A program made the translations under genes and the position numbers. A stretch of DNA of 64,000 bases from Rhodobacter xanthinilyticus (lineage in GTDB: Bacteria > Pseudomonadota > Alphaproteobacteria > Rhodobacterales > Rhodobacteraceae): assembly GCF_001856665.1 (NCBI RefSeq), contig NZ_CP017781.1, positions 558,001 through 622,000 on the forward strand. Direction: 5' to 3'. The notes beneath the pieces are model-generated. The model was not told the DNA's origin and searched no databases. It saw nothing but the letters and a program-made list of their open reading frames with translations. Below are positions 9,401 to 17,189 of this stretch, piece by piece. Within the stretch, counting starts at the first letter, position 1, and each line of letters begins with the position of its first letter.

Positions 9401-9906
9401 TGATCTCGACGGTGGATGAATATGCCGCGCGGCGCGGGGTCGTGCCGGCGATCGTCGATGCGGTGGCGGATCGGCTGCGGCCGGTGCTCTTGACCACGGC
9501 GACCACGGTTCTGGGGCTCGCGCCGCTCTTGTACGAGACCTCGAGCCAGGCGCTGTTTCTCAAGCCCACGGTGATCACGCTCGTCTATGGGTTGGGGTTC
9601 GGGATGGTGATCGTGCTGGTGGTTGTGCCGGCGATGCTCGCGGTGCAGCTCGACATCACCCGCCAGGTGCAGGCGATGCGGCTCGGCGCGCGGGTGCCGG
9701 GGCTGCGCGCGGTGCTCTGGGGGGCGAGTGGGGCGGTGGTGCTGGCCTTTGCCGCGACGCTCGGTCGGGCGATGCTCGCGGGCGAGGGGGTGGGCGGCGC
9801 GCTCGGGCTCTTCGCGGGGCTTGCGGGCGGGATCGCGCTGGCCGCGGGGGCCTTTGCGCCACGCTACCTGCGCGGCCGGGTCGGGCTCATTCGGGGCAGC
9901 CGTTGA
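6478..9906 (+). CDS. RND family efflux transporter permease
   Basis: 1142-residue inner-membrane proton-driven pump of the AcrB/MexB-like RND superfamily. The standard duplicated layout is seen: TM1 at ~44-62, a large periplasmic loop, a TM cluster containing LTLGIVVDDAIVVGE (~418-432, the proton-relay Asp pair of TM4), a second periplasmic loop, and a second TM cluster ending near 1060. An unusual C-terminal extension (~1075-1130) carries two further hydrophobic stretches, giving about 14 TM segments instead of 12. The sequence is nearer to the divergent RND clade of Proteobacteria than to the AcrB drug pumps. It overlaps the convergent DsbD-like gene by 20 bases. Confidence 0.93.
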   Translation: MDEQEIARAANAAARDAARSAGGFVAAGGELPPARGLIGLFTRHRTLANILLVVLLCAGLAVMPKMRAQFFPDSVTEEVEVAVTWEGAGAEDVDRAIVQVLEPSLIAVEGVASSESRATEGSARITLEFEPGWDMGRAVSDVEQAITTAADLPEAAEAPEVTRGVWRDTVTDVVVTGPLAPEQLGRLTDELVVRFYGAGVTRTTVQGFAAPRTIVEVSTPAMMKHDVTLAQIAAVIGAEAATSPAGDVAGGAARVRTGEERREARDLARLVLRSNADGSQLLLGDVATIRPEGVDRARAYFVGQQPAMTINVSRSAAGDAIALQRAVEKTVAEMRPTLPAGTTIDLVRTRSNLILDRLNLLVGNGIQGLALVLLLLFLFLNARTAFWVAMGIPTSMAAALAVMYFSGMTINMISIFALILTLGIVVDDAIVVGEHADFRARELGEHPVLAAEQGARRMAAPVFASTLTTIIAFAALILIGGQMGTMIYDIPFTVIAVLSASLIECFLILPNHMAHALSHTAEGRWYDWPSRKVNIGLEWVRVRLMRPFTRAVVRARYAVIALCIALLASQVALLISGKVQWRFFSAPEQSTVTGSFSMVAGAARADTAAQMRALQAAVEAVGQSYEAEYGTNPVLYALAQIGGASGRALASADSKDTDLLGAISVELIDADDRPYSSADFVARLQERAERHPLLEELSFRSYGIGPASDGLSVQFSGAESRVLKAAAEDLKTALAAFPEVSAVEDNLAYDKEELILDLTPQGAALGFDTDALSRELRARLNGTEAATYPDGVRSAAIRVEMPEAERAADFIERMQMRTPAGGWVPLSDIVTLRAETGFSTIRREDGLRLVAVTGDISEDDPERANAITRALETEILPRIAEERGVVWMLSGAAEQERDFMADAMLGLGLCLIGIYIVLAWIFASWTRPMVVMSVIPFGLVGAIWGHYLWDLPMSMFAVVGALGMSGIIINDAIVLISTVDEYAARRGVVPAIVDAVADRLRPVLLTTATTVLGLAPLLYETSSQALFLKPTVITLVYGLGFGMVIVLVVVPAMLAVQLDITRQVQAMRLGARVPGLRAVLWGASGAVVLAFAATLGRAMLAGEGVGGALGLFAGLAGGIALAAGAFAPRYLRGRVGLIRGSR

Positions 9907-10675
9907 ACTCGACCGCGCCGGCCTCGGAGAGCACGGTGATCCGCAGATCGCGCTGATCGAGCGCGAAGGGCTGGGCATTTTCCGGCACGAATTCCGCCAT
10001 CGCGACGAGGGTATCGCCCTCGCGATGCGCCACCGATTCCGAGACCCACATCGGCGTCGAGCGCAGCTCAAAGAGCGCCACCTGATCTGCCTCGGGCGGC
10101 AGGGTGATCCGGGCGGTGACCCGCATCCCGTCGCGGATCGGCTCGACGGCGCAGCGCGCGCCGCCCGGCATCTGCCGGGGTTGCTCGGTCAGCGCGGCGT
10201 TGATCATCGGATCGGGCGCGCCGGGGCCGAAGAGATCGCGCGAGACCGCGACCGAGACCGGCACGCAGATATCGTGGCAGATCCCCATCTCGAGATTGGC
10301 CGAGAGCTCGACGGGTCGGCGCGGGTCGGCGGGGGTGATCTCGAGCGGCAAGATCAGCTCGTTATGATAGCCCACCGAGCGCAGCCCGTTCTGGTCGAAG
10401 ACCTCGGGCGCGGGCCAGTGGACCTCGACGCCCGCGACATTTTCCGAACTCGCGAAATTCAGGATCGGCGGGATGCCGGCATCGCCGGGGCTGCGCCAAT
10501 AGGTTTTCCAGCCCTGATCGAGCGCGATGCGCAGCGCCGAGATCCGCTCGCCCGAGGGGGTTTGCCAGCCCTGCAAGAGCTCGACCCCCGCCATGCCGGG
10601 CGGCAGCGGGGCGTCTTGCGCGGCCAGCGGCGCGGCCAGCAGGAGAGCGATCGGAAGGGGCGCAAATCTGAACAT
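9887..10675 (-). CDS. Secreted DsbD-alpha-like (thiol-disulfide) domain protein
   Basis: 262-residue exported protein. A signal peptide (MFRFAPLPIALLLAAPLAAQ) is followed by a domain like the N-terminal alpha domain of DsbD (disulfide corrector). The Cys pair sits in MGICHDICVP (C-x3-C), and there are two further Cys (GARCAVEP and the last residues NGCPE). In DsbD this domain receives electrons from the membrane part and passes them to periplasmic partners (family knowledge). Here the membrane and thioredoxin domains are absent, so it must work with a separate CcdA-like protein or use another partner. Its 3' end overlaps the RND pump gene. Confidence 0.82.
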   Translation of the reverse strand: MFRFAPLPIALLLAAPLAAQDAPLPPGMAGVELLQGWQTPSGERISALRIALDQGWKTYWRSPGDAGIPPILNFASSENVAGVEVHWPAPEVFDQNGLRSVGYHNELILPLEITPADPRRPVELSANLEMGICHDICVPVSVAVSRDLFGPGAPDPMINAALTEQPRQMPGGARCAVEPIRDGMRVTARITLPPEADQVALFELRSTPMWVSESVAHREGDTLVAMAEFVPENAQPFALDQRDLRITVLSEAGAVEFNGCPE

Positions 10676-10830
10676 ACCTTCGGATACCGCCGCGAAGGGG
10701 GGCAGGCAAAGTCACAAACGCGCCAGTTCGCCGTTATGTGCAGCTTTGTCACAGGGGGGGCGCCTGCGGGGGCTTGATCGGCGCGGGGCGCGGGCACAGG
10801 TTAGGGGGGAGGCCACAGGTGGAGGCGGCG

Positions 10831-11391
10831 ATGGATCTGACGGGGAAGCTTCTGATTGCGATGCCCGGGATGGGCGACGCGCGGTTTGAACATTCGGTGG
10901 TGGCGATTTGTGCGCATAGCCCTGAGGGGGCGATGGGGCTGATCGTCAACAAGCCCTTGCCGAAGCCCGGGATGGGCGACCTTCTGGGGCAGCTCGGGAT
11001 CCAGATGGCGGCCTCGGACCGGCCGGATCGGGCGCCGATCCTGTTTGGCGGGCCGGTCGAGACCGGGCGGGGGTTCGTGCTCCACAGCCCCGAATGGCGC
11101 GGGGGCGAGCATGCGATGAAGGTCAGCGAGGGGCTCTCGATGACCGCGACGCGCGATATTCTCGAGGATATTGCCGCGGGGATGGGGCCTGAGCAGGCGG
11201 TGCTGGCGCTCGGCTATGCGGGCTGGGGGCCGGGGCAGCTCGAGGCGGAGATCCTCGACAACGGCTGGTTGATTGCCGAGGGCGATCCGGGGCTTGCGCT
11301 CGACGGCGATCACGCGACGAAGTGGACGCGCGCGCTGGCCGGGATGGGGATTGATCCGCGCACGCTCTCGGCGGCGGCGGGGCATGCCTGA
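10831..11391 (+). CDS. yqgE: UPF0301 family protein YqgE/AlgH
   Basis: 186-residue protein of the YqgE/AlgH family, cytosolic and of unsettled function (AlgH has been linked to alginate regulation in Pseudomonas). It shows the conserved opening LTGKLLIAMPGM, HSPEGAMGLIVNKPL, the central LFGGPVETGRGFVLHS and the late GYAGWGPGQLE blocks. The ATG at 10831 is preceded by GGAGGCGGCG, a good ribosome binding site; the open frame extends further upstream but without a site. A 16-base tandem repeat starts on the last bases of its stop codon. Confidence 0.93.
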   Translation: MDLTGKLLIAMPGMGDARFEHSVVAICAHSPEGAMGLIVNKPLPKPGMGDLLGQLGIQMAASDRPDRAPILFGGPVETGRGFVLHSPEWRGGEHAMKVSEGLSMTATRDILEDIAAGMGPEQAVLALGYAGWGPGQLEAEILDNGWLIAEGDPGLALDGDHATKWTRALAGMGIDPRTLSAAAGHA

Positions 11392-11445
11392 GCGGGGGCT
11401 TGTCTGAGCGGGGCCAATTTCGAGCGGGGCCAATTTCGAGCGGGG
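11390..11445. repeat. Tandem repeat, 16-base unit, about 3.5 copies
   Basis: Two exact copies of GAGCGGGGCCAATTTC lie at 11406-11421 and 11422-11437. A degenerate copy precedes them at 11390-11405 (GAGCGGGGGCTTGTCT, beginning inside the yqgE stop codon) and a half copy follows at 11438-11445. It fills the space between the yqgE stop and the hairpin element. Likely arose by slippage; no function is evident. Confidence 0.85.
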
Positions 11446-11446
11446 A

Positions 11447-11500
11447 GGGGGCTCTGCCCCCGTCCTGCGGACCCCCCGGGATATTTTTGGCAAGATGAAA
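11447..11500 (+). terminator. Hairpin-plus-tail element, copy 1 (downstream of yqgE)
   Basis: Read on the plus strand: hairpin GGGGGC-TCT-GCCCCC (11447-11461), small hairpin GTCC-TGC-GGAC (11462-11472), then CCCCCGGG, ATATTTTTGG and CAAGATGAAA (to 11500). The hairpins followed by ATATTTTT resemble an intrinsic terminator for yqgE. It lies in a convergent gap with tsaC. Copies 2 and 3 share the GGGATATTT...CAAGATGAAA tail. Confidence 0.7.
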
Positions 11501-11513
11501 GGACGCCGTGCGC

Positions 11514-12473
11514 TCAGGGGCGCGGCGCGGCGGCGCGGCGGAGCCGGTCGTTGATCGCGCGGCCAAGTCCGTGATCGGGGACGGGGGCGACGGCGATGGT
11601 TTGGGCGCCGCGCGTGCGGGCGAGTTTGTCGGCCTCGCGCAGGGCGCCGAAGAGGGCGGCGGCGGCCTCGACGAGATCGCCCGAGGCGGAGAGCGTCAGA
11701 TCGGCCGCGGGGCCGGGGCCGAAGCCGAGATAGATCTCGCCGAGGCGTTTTTCCGCGGCCGCGAGGCGCACCGCAGCGCCGGGCGCGTAATGCGAGGTGA
11801 GCTGGCCGGGCGCATTTGGTTTGGCGGCATCGCCGCCGGCTTCGAGCGGCTGGCCCAGCGCGGCCTCGAGTGCCTCGGCCGGCAGCCCGCCGGGTCGCAG
11901 CAGCCGGGGCGGCGCGAGCGACAGGATCGTCGACTCGACCCCCACCGCGCAGGGCCCGCCATCGACCACCGCCGCGATCCTGCCCGAGAGGCCTTCGAGG
12001 ACATGATCGGCGGTGGTCGGGCTGACCTTGCCCGAGGGGTTGGCGGAGGGCGCGGCGAGCGGGCCGCCGAAGGCCTCGAGGAGCGCGCGCGCGACCGGAT
12101 GGGCGGGCACCCGGATCGCGACCGTTTCGAGCCCGGCGGTGACGAGATCGGAGATCCCGGCCTCGGCGCGCAGCGGCAGCACCAGCGTCAGCGGCCCGGG
12201 CCAGAAGGCGCGGGCCAGCGCGCGCGCCTCATCGGAGAAAACCGCAATCTTTTCCGCCGCTTCGAGCGAGGGCAGATGGGCGATCAGCGGGTTGAACCGG
12301 GGCCGGCCCTTGGCCTCGTAAATGCGCGCGACCGCCGCGCCCGAGCGCGCATCGCCGCCCAAGCCATAGACCGTTTCGGTCGGGAAGGCGACGAGATCGC
12401 CCGCACGCAGCGCCACCGCCGCGGCGGCCAGGCCCGGCGCATCGGCCGCGAGACGTTGGGTTATCAGAGACAT
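11514..12473 (-). CDS. tsaC: L-threonylcarbamoyladenylate synthase (Sua5/TsaC)
   Basis: 319-residue long-form enzyme (YrdC-like domain plus C-terminal Sua5 domain). It makes threonylcarbamoyl-AMP from threonine, bicarbonate and ATP, the first step of tRNA t6A37 modification. The YrdC domain shows FPTETVYGLGGDA (~30-42), KGRPRFNPLIAH (~54-65), WPGPLTLVLP, VAIRVPAHPVARALL and APSANPSGKVSPTTADHV. The Sua5 domain follows a SHYAPGA linker motif (~228-234). The start at 12473 fits the family's N-terminus. It converges on yqgE. Confidence 0.94.
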   Translation of the reverse strand: MSLITQRLAADAPGLAAAAVALRAGDLVAFPTETVYGLGGDARSGAAVARIYEAKGRPRFNPLIAHLPSLEAAEKIAVFSDEARALARAFWPGPLTLVLPLRAEAGISDLVTAGLETVAIRVPAHPVARALLEAFGGPLAAPSANPSGKVSPTTADHVLEGLSGRIAAVVDGGPCAVGVESTILSLAPPRLLRPGGLPAEALEAALGQPLEAGGDAAKPNAPGQLTSHYAPGAAVRLAAAEKRLGEIYLGFGPGPAADLTLSASGDLVEAAAALFGALREADKLARTRGAQTIAVAPVPDHGLGRAINDRLRRAAAPRP

Positions 12474-12594
12474 CGGCGGTTCGTGACGCTGCGTTGCGGT
12501 TGAAGGGGCCTGACCTTGCGGTAACTTGGCCCCGTGATTTTAGGACATACGCGCGCCGCCGCCTTTTGCCAAGCCGCGCGCAGGGGAGTAGCCA

Positions 12595-14286
12595 ATGCCG
12601 TACCGTTCGCCCGTCGCCGAATTGCGTTTCATTCTCGACAAGGTCGTGCCGATGGAGTCCTTGAGCGCCACCGAGAAATTCGCCGAGGCCACCGGCGAGA
12701 CGGTCGAGGCGATCCTGACGGAGGCCGCCAAGCTCTGTGACGAGGTGATGGCGCCGCTTCTGCGCAATGGCGATCTGCACCCGGCCAAGCTGGAAAACGG
12801 GGTCGTGCGGTCCTCGCCGGGCTTCAAGGAGGCCTATGAGCAGATCGCCGAGGGCGGCTGGGTCGGTATCGCGGCGCCGGAGGAATTTGGCGGCATGGGC
12901 CTGCCGCTGACGCTCTCGATCGCGGTCAATGACATGATGTCGGGGGCGAACCTCGCGCTCCAGCTCAACCCGCTTCTGACCCAGGGCCAGCTCGACGCGC
13001 TCGAGCATCACGCCTCGGACGAGATCAAGGCGCTTTACATGCCGAAGCTCGCCTCGGGGGTCTGGTCGGGCACGATGAACCTGACCGAGCCGCAGGCGGG
13101 TTCCGATGTGGGCGCACTGCGCTCGAAGGCCGAGCCGCTGGGCGATGGCACCTATGCGGTGACCGGCCAGAAGATCTTCATCTCCTGGGGTGATTCGGAT
13201 CTCACCGAGAACGTCTGCCACCTGGTGCTCGCCCGTCTGCCCGATGGCGCGCCGGGCACGAAGGGGATCTCGCTCTTCATGGTGCCGAAATATATCCCCG
13301 ACGAGAACGGCAACCCGGGGGTTGCGAACTCGCTCAAGGTCGTGTCGCTCGAGCACAAGATGGGTCTGCATGGCTCGCCGACCTGCGTGATGAGCTTCGA
13401 GGGCGCGAAGGGCTGGATGATCGACGGGCCGAACAAGGGCATGGCCGCGATGTTCACGATGATGAACAACGCGCGGCTGAACGTCGGCGTGCAGGGGATC
13501 GGGGTGGCCGAGGGCGCCTATCAGAAGGCGCTCGAATATGCCCGCGACCGGGTGCAGTTCAAGCCGATCATCGAGCATGCCGATGTGCGCCGGATGCTCG
13601 CCGAGATGAAGGCCGAGGTGTTCGCCGCGCGCTCGATCGCACTGGCTTGCGCGGTTTCGATCGACCTTGGCCATGCGCTGAAGGACGCGCATTGGGCGGC
13701 GCGCGCGGCGCTGCTGACGCCGATCGCCAAAGCCTATGGCACCGATGTCGGCATGTGGGTGTCCGACCAAGGGATCCAGGTTCATGGCGGCATGGGCTTC
13801 ATCGAGGAGACCGGCGCGGCGCAATTCTACCGCGACGTGCGCGTCACCGCGATCTATGAGGGCACCAACGGCATCCAGTCGATGGACCTCGTCGGCCGCA
13901 AGATGATGGATGAGGGCAAGGCGGCGTTCCGGCTCCTGCAAGAGGTTGAGGACGAGGCCAAGGCCGCGCGCGAGACCATGCCGGATCTCGCCGAGGCGGT
14001 CTGGGAGGCGGCGGAATCGCTGCGCGAGCATACCGAATTCCTGCTGGGCCAGGATATCCAGGACCGCTTCGCCGGCTCGGTCGCTTACTTGCGCGCCTTC
14101 GCGCGGGTTCTGGGCGCGCATTACCACCTGCGTGCGGCGCTCGCCGGCGGCGAGGGCTCGGCCTATGCCAAGCTCGCCGCGGTTTATATCAAGCGCCTGC
14201 TGCCGCAATATGCCGCGGCGCTGGCCGAGGCCAAGGAAGGCGCGGCGGGGCTCTATGCTCTGAGCGCCGAAGATCTCGGCCTGTGA
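12595..14286 (+). CDS. Acyl-CoA dehydrogenase (DmdC-like long form)
   Basis: 563-residue FAD enzyme that would oxidise an acyl-CoA to the 2-enoyl-CoA and pass electrons to ETF. The family signatures are MNLTEPQAGSDVGALRS (~161-177), the FAD-contact FISWGDSD region, and HGGMGFIEETGAAQFYRDVR (~396-415) with YEGTNGIQ close behind. An extra ~150-residue C-terminal helical domain places it with the long DmdC/AidB-like dehydrogenases; DmdC acts on methylmercaptopropionyl-CoA, but the substrate here cannot be read from sequence. The stop overlaps the GTG of the hydrolase gene (GTGA). ETF-ubiquinone oxidoreductase at 21.2 kb would receive its electrons. Confidence 0.88.
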   Translation: MPYRSPVAELRFILDKVVPMESLSATEKFAEATGETVEAILTEAAKLCDEVMAPLLRNGDLHPAKLENGVVRSSPGFKEAYEQIAEGGWVGIAAPEEFGGMGLPLTLSIAVNDMMSGANLALQLNPLLTQGQLDALEHHASDEIKALYMPKLASGVWSGTMNLTEPQAGSDVGALRSKAEPLGDGTYAVTGQKIFISWGDSDLTENVCHLVLARLPDGAPGTKGISLFMVPKYIPDENGNPGVANSLKVVSLEHKMGLHGSPTCVMSFEGAKGWMIDGPNKGMAAMFTMMNNARLNVGVQGIGVAEGAYQKALEYARDRVQFKPIIEHADVRRMLAEMKAEVFAARSIALACAVSIDLGHALKDAHWAARAALLTPIAKAYGTDVGMWVSDQGIQVHGGMGFIEETGAAQFYRDVRVTAIYEGTNGIQSMDLVGRKMMDEGKAAFRLLQEVEDEAKAARETMPDLAEAVWEAAESLREHTEFLLGQDIQDRFAGSVAYLRAFARVLGAHYHLRAALAGGEGSAYAKLAAVYIKRLLPQYAAALAEAKEGAAGLYALSAEDLGL

Positions 14287-15329
14287 GCAAGGCGCCCGGG
14301 CGAGGGGGGCTGAGCTACCCCTTCCCCGAGCCGCCGGCCTTTGGTGAGGCCCTCGAGATCGCGCCCGGAGTTCTCTGGGCGCGTCTGCCTTTGCCGATGG
14401 CGCTCGATCACGTCAACGCTTTCGCGCTCGACGAGGGCGAGAGCTGGACGCTCGTCGACCCCGGGATGGATACCCGCGCCGGGCGCGCCGCGCTCGAGGC
14501 GCTGATCGCCGGGCCCTTGGGCGGGCGGCCCGTGGGCCGCGTCATCGTCACCCATTACCACCCCGATCATATCGGCCTCGCGGGCTGGTTGCAGGCGCGC
14601 GGCGCCGAACTCCTCACCACCCGCACCTCCTGGCTCTTCGCGCGGATGCTGACGCTCGATGTGCACCCGCTGCCGGTCGCCGAAACGCTCGAGTTCTGGC
14701 GCCGCGCCGGGATGGACCCGGAAATCCACGCCCGCCGCGCGGCCGAGCGGCCCTTCAACTTCGCCGATTGCGTGCACCCGCTGCCCTTGGGCTTCACCCG
14801 GATCGTCGAGGGCGATGTGATCGCGGCGGCGGGGCGGCGCTGGCGGGTGCGGGTGGGCGAAGGCCATGCGCCCGACCATGCGACGCTCTGGTCCGAGGAC
14901 GATGATCTGATCCTCGGCGGCGATCAGCTTATGCCCTCGATCTCGGCCAATCTGGGCGTCTATGCGACCGAGCCGCTGGCCGACCCGGTGGCCGATTGGC
15001 TCGAAAGCTGCCGCCGTTTTCAGCCGCTCGCCGAGGCGCGGCACCTCGTTTTGCCCGGCCACAAGCTGCCCTTCACCGGGTTGCCGCTGCGGCTGCGGCA
15101 GATGATCGAGAACCACGAGGGCGCGCTCGCCCGGCTGCGCGGGCTGCTGGCCGAGGGGCCGCGCGCGGCGACCGGCTGTTTCCCCGCGCTCTTCAAACGC
15201 CCGATCGGCGAGGCGGAATATGGGCTCGCGCTGGTCGAGGCGGTGGCGCATCTCAACCATCTGATGCACCGCGGCGAGGTCACGCGCGAGGAGAGCGCCG
15301 CGGGGCCCTGGCTCTGGCGCCTCGTCTGA
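14283..15329 (+). CDS. MBL-fold metallo-hydrolase
   Basis: 348-residue metallo-beta-lactamase-fold protein. The metal site THYHPDHIGLAGW (HxHxDH, ~95-107) is followed by a later His ligand in EGHAPDHATLW (~197-207) and Asp in LILGGDQ, and a final His in LVLPGHKLPF. A C-terminal helical domain (~260-340) is present, as in thioesterase- or lactonase-like members. It starts by GTG overlapping the acyl-CoA dehydrogenase stop, so the two are translationally coupled. That suggests a thioester hydrolase acting on a product of the dehydrogenase (inference); the substrate is unknown. Confidence 0.85.
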   Translation: MSKAPGRGGLSYPFPEPPAFGEALEIAPGVLWARLPLPMALDHVNAFALDEGESWTLVDPGMDTRAGRAALEALIAGPLGGRPVGRVIVTHYHPDHIGLAGWLQARGAELLTTRTSWLFARMLTLDVHPLPVAETLEFWRRAGMDPEIHARRAAERPFNFADCVHPLPLGFTRIVEGDVIAAAGRRWRVRVGEGHAPDHATLWSEDDDLILGGDQLMPSISANLGVYATEPLADPVADWLESCRRFQPLAEARHLVLPGHKLPFTGLPLRLRQMIENHEGALARLRGLLAEGPRAATGCFPALFKRPIGEAEYGLALVEAVAHLNHLMHRGEVTREESAAGPWLWRLV

Positions 15330-15465
15330 GGCGTTGCGCCGAGAGAACAGCGCGCGGCTTTCTCGCCCGCGCCGCCGCGCAGCGGTTGAACCCGCGCCCG
15401 ATCTGGTGTTTTCAGGGCGGGTCGGCGCGCCGACATGTCACCGGGTTCACGAGGAGGTCAGGCAG

Positions 15466-16095
15466 ATGCGCCGACTTATCATCTGTTTGGCTTTGCCGCT
15501 GTTTCTGGCCGCTTGCGAGGGCGGCAAACATGTCTGGGCCTCCGACGAGGCGGTGCGTGAGGCGGCCTTCGTCAGCGGCGAGCCGCCCTCGGTGACGCTC
15601 TTCACCGTGATCGGCACGACCACCGGCGGCGGCGGCCATTCGGCGCTGATGATCGACGGCACGCAGCGGGTGATCTTCGACCCGGCGGGCAGCTGGTATC
15701 ACCCCTGGGTGCCCGAGCGCAACGATGTCGATTACGGCATCACCGAGCGGATGTACAAATTCTACATCGATTACCACGCCCGCGAGACCTGGTTCGTGCG
15801 CGAGCAGAAGGTGCCGGTGACGCTCGAACAGGCCGAGCTGATCCGCGCGCGCGCCGAGGCCGCGGGGCCGGTCGGCCAGATGTTCTGCGCCTCCTCCGTC
15901 TCGGGGATCTTGCATGATGTGCCGGGCTTCGAGAGCATCCCGCGCACGATGATGCCGCTCAAACTCTCCGCCGCCTTCGGCAAGCTGCCCGGCGTGACCA
16001 CCGACGACCATTACGACAACGACCCCGATGACAATTCGGGGGTTCTGATGGTCGAGCAGGAAATCGCCAAACACGGCGCGCCGGAGCGGTTCTGA
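15466..16095 (+). CDS. Putative lipoprotein, unknown function
   Basis: 209-residue protein. The N-terminus MRRLIICLALPLFLAAC is a lipoprotein signal with lipobox LAAC (Cys17). The mature part contains GGGGHSALMIDGTQRVIFDPAGSWYHPW and later GQMFCASSVSGIL, so it has a His and a Cys in positions that recall papain-like (NlpC/P60 or LRAT-type) folds, but I cannot assign a family. The ATG at 15466 has GAGGAGG 9 bases upstream; the open frame upstream has no signal peptide. It is separated by 136 bases from the hydrolase and converges on azlD with a 3-base gap. Confidence 0.75.
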   Translation: MRRLIICLALPLFLAACEGGKHVWASDEAVREAAFVSGEPPSVTLFTVIGTTTGGGGHSALMIDGTQRVIFDPAGSWYHPWVPERNDVDYGITERMYKFYIDYHARETWFVREQKVPVTLEQAELIRARAEAAGPVGQMFCASSVSGILHDVPGFESIPRTMMPLKLSAAFGKLPGVTTDDHYDNDPDDNSGVLMVEQEIAKHGAPERF

Positions 16096-16098
16096 GCC

Positions 16099-16431
16099 TC
16101 AGCCGATCAGCCAGAGCCCGAGATAAAGCGCCGCGAGCCCGCCGAGGATCGCGGCGAGGGTGTTGCGGCTGAGCACGCCCACCGCGATCGTGACCACCGC
16201 CGCGATCAGCCGCGCGGGGTCGAAGGCGCCGCCCGTCGCGGTCGGCCAGATGACCAGCGGCGCGACCAGCCCCGGCAGCACCGCGACCGGCGTATAGCGC
16301 AGATAGCGCAGCGCCCAGGCCGGCAGCGGCCGCTTACCCGCGAGGCCAAGGAAGGAATAGCGCAGGAAAAACGTGCCGATCCCCATCACGATGATGATCG
16401 TCCAGATCTCGAGCGGGCTGTAGCCGGTCAT
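16099..16431 (-). CDS. azlD: AzlD family branched-chain amino acid export subunit
   Basis: 110-residue membrane protein with about four hydrophobic helices (near 8-26, 44-62, 68-86, 92-109). The family motif TFFLRYSFLGL (~19-29) and RYTPVAVLPGLVAPLV (~45-60) are present. AzlD is the small partner of AzlC in exporters of branched-chain or other amino acids. Its start overlaps the azlC stop by four bases (ATGA), the usual azlCD arrangement. Confidence 0.92.
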   Translation of the reverse strand: MTGYSPLEIWTIIIVMGIGTFFLRYSFLGLAGKRPLPAWALRYLRYTPVAVLPGLVAPLVIWPTATGGAFDPARLIAAVVTIAVGVLSRNTLAAILGGLAALYLGLWLIG

Positions 16432-17141
16432 CGCGCGGCCCCCCGCGCCATCCAGAGCTCGACCTGCGCGCCCGTCCCCATCGCCGCCACCGCCGCGATC
16501 AGGAGCCCGAGCCCCGAGGGCAGGAAGGCGAGCGCGAGCGCCACCCCCACCGAGACCGCCGCCGCCGCGACATGGGCGAAGCTGCGCAGCGCCGGGCCCA
16601 GCATCGCGAGGAAGGTGATCGGCGCCGCGAAATCGAGCGCGAATTCCGCCGGGATCGCCGCGCCCAGAACCGCGCCCGCCAGCGTCGAGACATACCATTG
16701 CGGGCAGATCGGCGTGCAGACCCCCGCGTAATAGGCGAGCTTCTCCGCGAGGCTCTGCTCGGGCGCGCGCTCATAATCGGCGATCGCCATCGCATAGGCC
16801 TGATCGACCATGAAATAGGCCACCAGAGATTTATGCCAGCGGCTCGCCGCCCCCAGATGCGGCGCGAGCGAGGCCGAATACATCGCCATGCGCAGGTTCA
16901 CCGCGAGCGAGGTCAGAAGCACGAGGATCACCGGCGCATGATCGCTCATCAGCTGCACCGCGGTGAATTGCGAGGCCCCCGCGATCACCAGGATCGAAAA
17001 GCCCATCACCTCGGCGAGGTTGAGCCCGGCCTCGGTGCCGGCCACGCCGAAAAGCACGCCGAAAGGCACGATGACGAGCAAAAACGGCAGGCCATGGCGG
17101 AAACCGCGCCAATAGGCGGCGGAGAGGTTGGAGGAGCTCAT
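16428..17141 (-). CDS. azlC: AzlC family branched-chain amino acid transporter permease
   Basis: 237-residue permease, large subunit of an AzlCD exporter. It shows FLLVIVPFGVLFGVAGTEAGL (N-terminal helix), the conserved GASQFTAVQLM (~55-65), NLRMAMYSASLAPHL (~81-95) and WYVSTLAGAVLGA. About six to seven TM segments, normal length. It opens with MSSSNLSAAYWRGF after GAG-type sequence; no clear promoter was identified. It diverges from mobA. Substrate is inferred from family only. Confidence 0.92.
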   Translation of the reverse strand: MSSSNLSAAYWRGFRHGLPFLLVIVPFGVLFGVAGTEAGLNLAEVMGFSILVIAGASQFTAVQLMSDHAPVILVLLTSLAVNLRMAMYSASLAPHLGAASRWHKSLVAYFMVDQAYAMAIADYERAPEQSLAEKLAYYAGVCTPICPQWYVSTLAGAVLGAAIPAEFALDFAAPITFLAMLGPALRSFAHVAAAAVSVGVALALAFLPSGLGLLIAAVAAMGTGAQVELWMARGAAR

Positions 17142-17189
17142 TCGGACTTGTCTCGCGCAGCGGGTTACGGCAGTTCTAGGCGCGAGAGC

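Noticed and set aside
6433-10071. A 1,200-codon minus-strand open frame opposite the RND pump
   Set aside because: Antisense to a well-supported gene, Arg/His-rich with no domain; a composition artefact.
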